A stretch of DNA of 22,810 bases, from contig CAZIGW010000094.1 of assembly GCA_964538565.1 (NCBI GenBank), forward strand, positions 1 to 22,810, written 5' to 3'. Shown here piece by piece: positions 14,655-21,529 of this stretch. The notes beneath the pieces are model-generated. The model did no database searches, was not told the origin of the DNA, and worked only from the letters and a program-made list of their open reading frames with translations. The DNA comes from CAYVBN01 sp964538565. Lineage in GTDB: Bacteria > Pseudomonadota > Alphaproteobacteria > Rhizobiales > Xanthobacteraceae. How positions within the stretch are numbered: position 1 is the stretch's first letter; the number at the start of each line of letters is the position of its first letter. Made by a program: the position numbers and the translations under genes.

Positions 14655-16490
14655 TCAGTCGCCGAGCGCGGCGTCGGAGAGGCTGTCGGCGCCCTCGACG
14701 ATGGCGCGTTCGAGCCCGCCGGCCTGCACCGACAATTGCTCGGCGAAGAAGCGGGCGAGGGCGACACGGGACGCCGCCGCCGCGCCGCCGTTGGCCGAGA
14801 GCCGCGTCGTCGCCAGCGCCTCTTCGGCCAGGAGGCATCCGCCGGCGGCGAGCGCGAACAGCCGCAGGTAGGCGCTCGCTCCGGCAAGCGCCGCCTCGGG
14901 CGCCTTGCCGAGAGATTCGAGCAGCCAGGCGGTCGCGCGCTCGAGACTGTCGATCGCCTCGGCGAGGCGCGTGCCGGCGGCGCCGAACGCCGGCTCGTTG
15001 GTGACCCGCACGGCGATCACGGTCTGGCGCAGCTCGTCGATGTAGCTCTTGATCGCGCCACCGTCGGAGAGCGGAAGCTTGCGGGTGACGAGATCGGCGG
15101 CCTGGATGCCGTTCGTTCCTTCGTAGATCTGCGCGATGCGCGCGTCACGAAAGTGCTGGGCGGCGCCCGTCTCCTCGATGTAGCCCATGCCGCCGTGCAC
15201 CTGGAGGCCGCGCGAGGCGACCTTCGTGCCGACATCGGTCGAGAACGCCTTGGCGACCGGCGTGAGAAGCATCGCGCGTTCGTGCGCGGCGGCGCGTCGG
15301 CCGGGATCGGCCGTGCGCTGCGCCCGGTCGAGCGCGATCGCCGTCGCGTAGCAGAGCGCGCGCGCCGCGCGGGTCGAGGCGCGCATGGTCATCAACATCC
15401 GCCTGACGTCGGGGTGCTCGATGATCGGAACGGAATGGCGCGCATTCCTGCGCGTGCCGCGGCCCTGGCGGCGCTCGCGCGCGTAGGCCATCGCCAGCTG
15501 GGTCGCGCGCTCGGCGATGGCGACGCCCTGCAGCCCGACGGCGAGGCGCGCCTCGTTCATCATGGTGAACATGCAGGCGAGGCCGCGGTTCTCCTCGCCG
15601 ACCAGATAGCCGACGGCGCCGCCCGCATCGCCGTAGACCATCGTGCAGGTCGGCGAGCCGTGAATGCCGAGCTTGTGCTCGACCGAGGCGGCGCGCACGT
15701 CGTTGCGCGCGCCAGGCGAGCCGTCGACATTGACGAGAAATTTCGGCACCAGGAAGAGCGAAAGCCCCTTGGTGCCCGCCGGCGCGTCGGTGAGCCGGGC
15801 GAGGACGAAATGGATGATGTTGTCGGTGAGATCGTGCTCGCCGTAGGTGATGAAGATCTTGCTGCCGGTCAGCCGGTAGGTGCCGTCCGACTGGCGCACC
15901 GCCCTGGTGCGCAGCGCGCCGAGATCGGATCCGGCCTGCGGCTCCGTCATCTGCATCGTGCCCATCCATTCGCCGGACACGAGCTTCGGCAGATACGCGC
16001 GCTTCAACGCGTCGGTGCCGTGCGCGGCGAGTGCGTCGACCGCCGCCATCGTTAGCACCGGGCCGATGCCGAACGCCATCGAGCCCGAGTTCCACATCTC
16101 GACGCAGGCGGCGTTGAGCGCCTGCGGCAGTCCCTGGCCGCCCCATTCGACCGGCGCGGCGAGCCCGTTCCAGCCGGCCTGCGCCCAGGCGCGGTAGGCC
16201 TCCTTCCAGCCGGGCGGAGTCGAGACCTCGCCGTCCCTGAACGGCGTTCCGTGGCGGTCGCCCACGCGGTTGAGCGGCGCCAGCACCTGCGCGGCGAACC
16301 GGCCGGCCTCGGTCAGCACCGCCTCGATGACGTCGTCGCCGAGATCGCCATAGAGCCCTTGCGCCCGCGCGTCGGCGAGGCCGGCCGCGTGCTTGAGCGT
16401 GAAGAGCATGTCGGCGACCGGCGCCCGGTAGGTCGTCTCGTCCTTCAACGCGGATCCTCGGCGTTCCTCGCTCTCGCCTGGCTCGGCCAT
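14655..16490 (-). CDS. acyl-CoA dehydrogenase (DmdC-like large subfamily)
   Basis: This flavoprotein of about 611 residues oxidises an acyl-CoA to the enoyl-CoA, passing electrons to electron-transferring flavoprotein. It belongs to the ~600-residue subfamily, longer than the ~380-residue classical enzymes, that includes 3-methylmercaptopropionyl-CoA dehydrogenase DmdC. Landmarks are the N-terminal TYRAPVADMLFTLKHAAGL, the central MTEPQAGSDLGALRTRA, and the C-terminal VHGGMGYIEETGAAQHFRDA followed by IYEGTNGIQA, whose Glu aligns with the usual catalytic base. The substrate is not predictable. ATG 16490 has no clear ribosome binding site; TTG 16448 (LKDETTYRAP) has GAGG upstream and gives the usual length, so it may be the true start. 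The SDR gene follows after 14 bases. Confidence 0.93.
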   Translation of the reverse strand: MAEPGESEERRGSALKDETTYRAPVADMLFTLKHAAGLADARAQGLYGDLGDDVIEAVLTEAGRFAAQVLAPLNRVGDRHGTPFRDGEVSTPPGWKEAYRAWAQAGWNGLAAPVEWGGQGLPQALNAACVEMWNSGSMAFGIGPVLTMAAVDALAAHGTDALKRAYLPKLVSGEWMGTMQMTEPQAGSDLGALRTRAVRQSDGTYRLTGSKIFITYGEHDLTDNIIHFVLARLTDAPAGTKGLSLFLVPKFLVNVDGSPGARNDVRAASVEHKLGIHGSPTCTMVYGDAGGAVGYLVGEENRGLACMFTMMNEARLAVGLQGVAIAERATQLAMAYARERRQGRGTRRNARHSVPIIEHPDVRRMLMTMRASTRAARALCYATAIALDRAQRTADPGRRAAAHERAMLLTPVAKAFSTDVGTKVASRGLQVHGGMGYIEETGAAQHFRDARIAQIYEGTNGIQAADLVTRKLPLSDGGAIKSYIDELRQTVIAVRVTNEPAFGAAGTRLAEAIDSLERATAWLLESLGKAPEAALAGASAYLRLFALAAGGCLLAEEALATTRLSANGGAAAASRVALARFFAEQLSVQAGGLERAIVEGADSLSDAALGD

Positions 16491-16572
16491 CGAAAGAGTG
16501 CCGCGCGCGAGCTTACCGGCAAACAGACGGCCACCATAGCATGGCGCCGGCGCGATTGTCGGGGAGGGGACG

Positions 16573-16601
16573 TTGATTGCCCGGGCTTCCGCCAGTATGG
16601 T
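16573..16601 (+). promoter_or_regulatory. sigma-70-type promoter of tRNA-Gln
   Basis: TTGATT (16573-16578), a 17-base spacer and TATGGT (16596-16601) fit the housekeeping promoter form. Initiation near 16608 would leave a ~20-base leader containing CGCCGT-CCGA-ACGGCG. The discriminator is GC-rich, as expected for growth-controlled stable RNA genes. Confidence 0.55.
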
Positions 16602-16628
16602 CCGCCCGCCGTCCGAACGGCGGCCCGG

Positions 16629-16703
16629 TGGGGCGTAGCCAAGTGGTAAGGCAGCGGATTTTGATTCCGCCATTCCCAGGTTCGAATCCTGGCGCCCCAG
16701 CCA
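16629..16703 (+). tRNA. tRNA-Gln (anticodon TTG)
   Basis: This 75-base gene with encoded CCA folds as a normal cloverleaf. Acceptor arms are TGGGGCG and CGCCCCA (16629-16635 and 16693-16699) with discriminator G. The D arm is GCC-AAGTGGTAA-GGC. The anticodon stem is GCGGA/TCCGC with loop TTTTGAT, giving anticodon TTG, which reads CAA and, by wobble, CAG. The T arm is CCAGG-TTCGAAT-CCTGG. It stands alone on the plus strand between minus-strand genes, and no integrase or attachment-site duplication is visible after its 3' end. Confidence 0.96.
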
Positions 16704-16745
16704 CAGCGTGCCCGAGCGTCGTTCCGCCGCGACCGGACCGCGTCC

Positions 16746-17165
16746 TCAGCAGCGGGTGATCGAAACCGTGCGGCTGCTGCCGTATCCGAATTCGGCCGGC
16801 ACCGTCACGACCTCGTGGCTGCGCCGGCAGCTCAGGACGCGCGGGTGTTGCCGACGCGTTTCGTCAAAAATCGGCGCTGATCCGACCGGGTCGAAATCAT
16901 ATGCCGCCGTGAGATCGTAGGCGGGAACAAGTCCGTCGTAATAGAGGCCGCCGAGCAGGCGACGATCGAACGCGCGGTGGCGGCGCGCCGTCCGATGCCG
17001 CACGAACGGCGGTTTGACGAAGAAGGCTCCCGCGGGCGAGACGACAGACCGGTGCGCGGCCCAGCCCGTCATCAAGGAGCTTGCGGTCGCCTCGACCGAC
17101 ATGAGGAACACGGCGAAAGCTGCTGCGAAGCAAATGCACCCCGCGCGTAGGCGACCAGACATCAT
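16746..17165 (-). CDS. small secreted protein of unknown function
   Basis: The 139-residue product starts with a signal peptide (MMSGRLRAGCICFAAAFAVF, cleavage near EATAS at about residue 29). A basic, tyrosine-containing middle (FDRRLLGGLYYDGLVPAYDL) follows, then a C-terminus with two cysteines near SCRRSHEVVTVPAEFG and a final ITRC. I recognise the C-terminal HEVVTVP...G...V-x-ITRC pattern from small Rhizobiales secreted proteins, but no function is known to me. ATG 17165 was chosen because GGGAG lies five bases upstream; the alternative at 17189 adds eight residues in front of the signal peptide. It lies downstream of, and convergent with, the tRNA gene. Confidence 0.7.
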   Translation of the reverse strand: MMSGRLRAGCICFAAAFAVFLMSVEATASSLMTGWAAHRSVVSPAGAFFVKPPFVRHRTARRHRAFDRRLLGGLYYDGLVPAYDLTAAYDFDPVGSAPIFDETRRQHPRVLSCRRSHEVVTVPAEFGYGSSRTVSITRC

Positions 17166-17425
17166 CCGCACTCCCGTTGCCCCCGACAAGACACAGGTTC
17201 ATTTTTGGTCGCCACCGTGCGGTGGATCGATCAAAAAAGCATGCCCGGCGGTCGCTCCCGGCCGAACGCGGAGCAAACGCCCGCCTCGCGGGCACGCCGC
17301 AGCAAGAGCCGGGAAATTGGGTGTTTTGATGGATGATGCGGGCTCTGCTGCCGCGCGGAGCTCAGAGGGCCGGGAGCCGTCCCGGGGAGAGCGGACCTTC
17401 GCGTGCGCGAAAAGGCTCGAGCCGC

Positions 17426-18655
17426 TCAGCCCGGCTGCGCCCGGCGCAGGCGGGTGGCCTCGTTGTGGTTCCTGAGGAAGGCCGGAGGCTCGGCATTGCC
17501 GATGTGCGTCATCCTGGCCTCGACCGCGTGCAGCAATTCCATCAGCCGCGCATCGGCGCGCGCCCGCAGGTCCGGATCGTCCTCCGCCACGCGCACCGGC
17601 GCGCGCACGCGCTCAGGCTGCGGCGCCTCCGGGGTCGTCAGCAGGCGCTTCGCAACGGCGGGAGCGCTGTCGGCCGGACCCTCGAGCGTCGTCGCGCGCG
17701 CGACCGGAAAGGGCGCGATGACGGGCTCGGCGTCGCCGGCGGCGAGGTCTTCCTCCGCGAGCGCATCGGTCGATTCGAAACGTTCGCGCATCAGCGAACG
17801 GCGCTTGCGTTCCCGCAGCGGCTGAAGACACCACAGCACCGCGATGCCGACGGCGAGCGAGGCGCCGGCCACCGTCGCCAGCCAGCGGGCGAAATTTCTC
17901 GGCGCGCGCGGCTTCGATTGCGGCTCCTCCGGCGCGGCCGACAGAACCTGCACCGGCGCATTGGTTTCCGCGCCTTGCGGATCCACCGGTCCACGCCCGG
18001 CTGTGTCTGCGCCCGCCTCCTCGGCCATGCTCTCGACCGGGGCCTGTTCGGATTGCGTACGACCCGGGGAAGAGGTCGTGGTCATTGGGGCCGTCGCGGA
18101 CGTCTGCGTCTCAGCCGGCGCGTCGGGCGCCGGCGCGGCCGGCCGGGTGCTTTCCGGCGTCGCCTGCTGCACGACGGGTTCTTGCTCGGCCGGCTGCCGC
18201 AGGATGATGCGCGTGCGGTCGCCGGGCGGCATCTGCGTGACGCCGGCGACGGTCCACGGATCGTTGACTGGATAGATGACCACCGAGCGAACCGGCCTCG
18301 GAGCCGACGCGAGGACTCGTGGCGCCGCGGCGCGGGGTTCGGACTCAGCCGATCCCGCATCCGGTCGCCGCGCCTGACCGGCCTCGTCCGCATCCGCTGC
18401 TGTCGCGGCGGGCGCTTCGATTGCGGGCGTTGCCGGCGCACCGGCCGGCTGCGCTCCGGCAGCCTGCGTCTCGGCCGTCTGTGCCGGCGTCGTGGGCGTC
18501 GTCGAGAGGTACCAGCACTTCTGATGCGTGGCCTGGTCGGTGTGATAGCGCCAGTGGCCCGCGCGGTTGCCGAGGTCCGGCTTGAGAAGGCACTCCGCGC
18601 GTGCCTGGAACGAGACCAGCCCGGCGGCGAAGATCGCAATCGACAGCCTGACCAT
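17426..18655 (-). CDS. membrane-anchored protein of unknown function with Pro/Ala-rich exported region
   Basis: The 409-residue protein has a signal peptide (MVRLSIAIFAAGLVSFQARA). A small conserved-looking module follows at residues 21-50 (ECLLKPDLGNRAGHWRYHTD, then QATHQKCWYL), with cysteines at 22 and 47 that could pair. Next is a long Ala/Pro/Thr/Glu-rich stretch (~55-250), one membrane segment (~256-277, WLATVAGASLAVGIAVLWCL) and a basic then charged C-terminal tail in the cytoplasm. The H-W-x-Y-H...Q-K-C-W-Y-L module is one I associate with uncharacterised Bradyrhizobium proteins. The function is unknown; the layout suggests an envelope-spanning or anchoring protein. AGGAG precedes ATG 18655. 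Confidence 0.75.
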   Translation of the reverse strand: MVRLSIAIFAAGLVSFQARAECLLKPDLGNRAGHWRYHTDQATHQKCWYLSTTPTTPAQTAETQAAGAQPAGAPATPAIEAPAATAADADEAGQARRPDAGSAESEPRAAAPRVLASAPRPVRSVVIYPVNDPWTVAGVTQMPPGDRTRIILRQPAEQEPVVQQATPESTRPAAPAPDAPAETQTSATAPMTTTSSPGRTQSEQAPVESMAEEAGADTAGRGPVDPQGAETNAPVQVLSAAPEEPQSKPRAPRNFARWLATVAGASLAVGIAVLWCLQPLRERKRRSLMRERFESTDALAEEDLAAGDAEPVIAPFPVARATTLEGPADSAPAVAKRLLTTPEAPQPERVRAPVRVAEDDPDLRARADARLMELLHAVEARMTHIGNAEPPAFLRNHNEATRLRRAQPG

Positions 18656-18963
18656 GAGGCGCTCCTGCCATTTCCAAACTGACTGAATCGCCGATCACGA
18701 TGACGTCGAGATCGCTCATGAGGAACGACGGTTCAGGAGTGTGAAGCTAGGAGTCAACGCGTCTTGGCCGGTGGCCGCAACCTACCGCACCACTCACATT
18801 TGGCACGTGTCCACAGTTTTGTGCCGCGCGCACGCGACGGCAGATTATTGGTGATTACCGATATTGTTGGTTGCAGGGTGGTCGAATGCTCGTCGGCGCC
18901 GCCCGTAAAGGCATTCGGCCGCGCCCTTGCAGACGCGGCCGAATATCACGACGAATCTCACGA
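18656..18963. other. 308-base gap between the TctAB gene and the Pro/Ala-rich protein
   Basis: I find no gene. The left part must hold the promoter of the Pro/Ala-rich protein gene. The middle (about 18843-18875) is noticeably AT-rich for this genome, and the right end carries the TctAB terminator hairpin. Confidence 0.5.
18913..18944 (-). terminator. hairpin terminator after the TctAB fusion gene
   Basis: ATTCGGCCGCG (18913-18923) pairs perfectly with CGCGGCCGAAT (18934-18944), 11 bp with a 10-base loop, 19 bases past the stop codon. On the minus strand it is followed by GCCTTTACGG, a short T run. Confidence 0.65.
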
Positions 18964-21048
18964 TCAGACGCTGGGAATGAACTTCAGCACCGGGAACCAG
19001 GTGCCGAGCACCGTCTCCGGCCACGGAATCGCCAGCAGTTGATCGAACAGCCCGTAGATGAACAGCGTCATGATGGTCGCCATCGGCACGACGATGCGCC
19101 ACGGCTCGCGTCCCTCGATCCGCATGTAGCCGACGATGAAGACCGGAACTGTCGGGATCAGCCCGATCAGCGCCATCGAGCAAAGGAACGCACCCATCCA
19201 GCCGAAGAACAACGCGCCTCTCGTCAGCTTCACCCGCGCGGGCAGGTGACTGACGTGGGAGGCGATGTCCATGTGGATCTTGCCGCCCGTCTGCCCCAGC
19301 ACCTCCGACTTCGCGCCAACGATTCCGGAGGCGAGGGCGGGCGCGGCTTCCGCCGGCTTGCCGAAGATCTCGTTGGCGAGCGTCAGCGCGCAGAACAGCA
19401 CCGCGCCGACGCCGACGATCAGGGGAATGACCTTGGCTTCGAAATTCCAGGTCACGGCGTCGGCCAGCATCACGCCGAACAGCGCCAGCAGCACGACCGG
19501 CAAGACGTTGGTCGGCTTCAGGCTCGGATGGCTGTAGTCGAACAGCATCTTCTTCACGCCGCCGTGGGCGCGCACGTCGTGCAGGAACGGCCGCAGCAGG
19601 CTGAGGAACGACAGAATGAAGATGGCGATCACCGCCGGCCGCAGCATCCAGGTCGTGCCGTAGCGCTGGATCGAGATGAACATGTAGCGCTCGAGCACCT
19701 TGCCGAGGATGAAGCCGAGCACCAGCGGCGGGCGCGGCCACTTGAAATGCTTCATCGCCCAGCCGAGCACGCCGAAGAACAGGAGCGAGAACAGATCGCC
19801 CCACTGCCGTGTGCCCTCGAACGCCCCGATGTACACGAGGCTCAGCACCACCGGCATGATCAGCGTGTAGCGCAGGGTCGCGAGCTTGGCGAGCTGGCCG
19901 CTGAACAGGAAGCACAAGCCCGAGCCGAGAATGTTGGCGATGGCGATGCTCCACACCATCGCGTAGGTGACGTCGAGGTTCTTACTCAGCATGTCGGGCC
20001 CGGGAACGAGCCCGTGGATCAGGAACGCGCCGAGCAGGATCGCCATCCCGGCGCTGGTGGGAACGCCGAACGCGACGGTCGGGACCAGCGCGCCGCCTTC
20101 CTTGGCGTTTGTCGCGCTCTCCGCCGCGATGACGCCGCGGACGTCGCCGCGGCCGAAGGTCTCCTGCGCGCCCTTTTCGGTCTTCAGCGCGTGGCCGTAC
20201 GAGATCCAGTCGATGATCGAGGCGCCGATGCCCGGGATCGCCCCCATGCCGGCGCCGATCCACGAGCAGCGCAGCACCAGGAACCAGTTGGTGAAGCAGT
20301 CCTTCACGCCGAGCAGCATGCCGGTCTTGGTGTCGAGGGTCATGCCCTCTTCGACGACCGCGGTGCGCGCGACCATCAGGTCGCACAGCTCCGGCAGCGC
20401 GAACACGCCGAGCGTCAGCGGCACGAGCGGCAGACCGTCCCAAAGGTAGAGGCTGTCCATGGTCCAGCGGATCGTGCCGGTCTGCGGGTCGGTGCCGATC
20501 ATCGACAGCATGATGCCGAAGCACGCCGCGGTGAGGCCGCGCAGCGGCGCATTGCCCGAGAGCACCGCGACCATCGAGACGCCGCACACGGCGAGCGCCA
20601 GCAGTTCGGGCGAGCCGATATAGAGCATGATCGGCTGCAGGATCGGCAGGCTGACGGCGAGGAGCGCGGCTCCGAACAGGCCGCCGAGCAGCGCCGACAT
20701 GTAGGAAGCGCCGAGCGCGCGCCCGGCGAGTCCCTGGCGCGTCATCGGATAGCCGTCGAGCGTCGTCGCCGCCGAGGCGGCGTGTCCGGGCACGCCGAAC
20801 AGGATCGCCGAGATCGGATCAGCCGTCGTGGTGGTCGCGCCGAGCCCGAGCAGGAGGGCGAAGGCAGCGTGCGGATCGAGATTGTAGGTGAAGGGCAGCA
20901 GCAGGGCCGTGCCGGCGACGCCGCCGATGCCGGGCAGAATGCCGAGGCCGAGGCCCATGCAAACGCCCGCGAACAGATACATCAGTCGGTGCGGCTCGAT
21001 CATGATCAGCAGGGCTTGCCCCGCTGCGTGCAGCATTTCCGCTCCCAT
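18964..21048 (-). CDS. TctA-TctB fused permease of a tripartite tricarboxylate-type transporter
   Basis: The 694-residue membrane protein begins with a complete TctA domain (about the first 500 residues): GLGLGILPGIGGVAGTALLL, ATTTTADPISAILFGVPGHA and the second-half repeat MGAIPGIGASIIDWISYGHA, then GGALVPTVAFGVPTSAG. After a charged linker (RPFLHDVRAHGGVKKMLFDY), the last ~170 residues form further membrane segments of the size and pattern of the small subunit TctB. TctA and TctB are normally separate; together with a periplasmic binding protein (TctC) they import carboxylates using the ion gradient. No TctC-type gene is in the window, so the ligand is unknown. The start is supported by GAGGGGAC before ATG 21048, and a hairpin lies after the gene, so it appears to be transcribed alone. 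Confidence 0.92.
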   Translation of the reverse strand: MGAEMLHAAGQALLIMIEPHRLMYLFAGVCMGLGLGILPGIGGVAGTALLLPFTYNLDPHAAFALLLGLGATTTTADPISAILFGVPGHAASAATTLDGYPMTRQGLAGRALGASYMSALLGGLFGAALLAVSLPILQPIMLYIGSPELLALAVCGVSMVAVLSGNAPLRGLTAACFGIMLSMIGTDPQTGTIRWTMDSLYLWDGLPLVPLTLGVFALPELCDLMVARTAVVEEGMTLDTKTGMLLGVKDCFTNWFLVLRCSWIGAGMGAIPGIGASIIDWISYGHALKTEKGAQETFGRGDVRGVIAAESATNAKEGGALVPTVAFGVPTSAGMAILLGAFLIHGLVPGPDMLSKNLDVTYAMVWSIAIANILGSGLCFLFSGQLAKLATLRYTLIMPVVLSLVYIGAFEGTRQWGDLFSLLFFGVLGWAMKHFKWPRPPLVLGFILGKVLERYMFISIQRYGTTWMLRPAVIAIFILSFLSLLRPFLHDVRAHGGVKKMLFDYSHPSLKPTNVLPVVLLALFGVMLADAVTWNFEAKVIPLIVGVGAVLFCALTLANEIFGKPAEAAPALASGIVGAKSEVLGQTGGKIHMDIASHVSHLPARVKLTRGALFFGWMGAFLCSMALIGLIPTVPVFIVGYMRIEGREPWRIVVPMATIMTLFIYGLFDQLLAIPWPETVLGTWFPVLKFIPSV

Positions 21049-21529
21049 AACGTCCCCTCACTGCGACGCGTTTCGCGTTCTAGAACTCACACCGACAGAG
21101 CCGCCCCACCGCGAGCAGGCCAACGATAGCCTTGGATGAAGCCGAGCCGGAAGCGGAAACCTTCGGCAGAGAAGAGCGAAAGCGTCGCACCGCGTCGGGC
21201 GGCGTGGGGCTCTGATGCGCCGTGCAAAGGTTGCGAGCACAACCGTGGATCTTCGACTGGACTCGATCTGGGCTCCTTCGGCGCAATTCTTTCCGCAGTT
21301 CTTATGTAAAGTCGGGCCAACGTGCAATCGTGCAATGCGCTCTTTCTTAAACCTTCGAATGTCACATTGCATCACACCCTTGCATTGCGGGGCTGCCGAA
21401 TTGGCGACCGGATGCGCTATGGATACTGACCACGTGCGCGCGATCCTGGTATGCCACGACGGCCTGCCGCACGGTCGAAGTTCGGCTGCTGATCGAGCCC
21501 CGCGGTCTCTCGCGTCTGGAGTATGTGCC
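21049..21529. other. 481-base divergent intergenic region with TGCAAT/ATTGCA cluster
   Basis: No gene is evident. This region must hold the promoters of tctAB (minus) and the L,D-transpeptidase (plus). The segment 21290-21375 is AT-rich. TGCAAT occurs at 21323-21328 and 21331-21336, ATTGCA at 21366-21371, and a related GCATTGC at 21382-21388: four half-sites within 66 bases and in both orientations, as in a binding site for a dimeric regulator. Confidence 0.4.

Noticed and set aside
10520..14871. Two 700-residue plus-strand frames opposite the Spy-like, pirin, xseB, deacetylase and SDR genes
   Set aside because: Same antisense artefact; the opposite strand has recognisable proteins across the whole length.
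16629..16745. tRNA-Gln as an integration site of a mobile element
   Set aside because: No integrase, no repeated tRNA 3' end and no change in gene style nearby.
18871..21129. A 752-residue plus-strand frame opposite the TctAB gene
   Set aside because: Composition is His/Arg/Glu-rich with no family features; the minus strand encodes a clear permease.
21155..21167. GGAAACCTTCGGC, similar to the ECF -35 box
   Set aside because: It has one extra A and no matching downstream box at 16 bases, and sits over 350 bases from the nearest plus-strand start.
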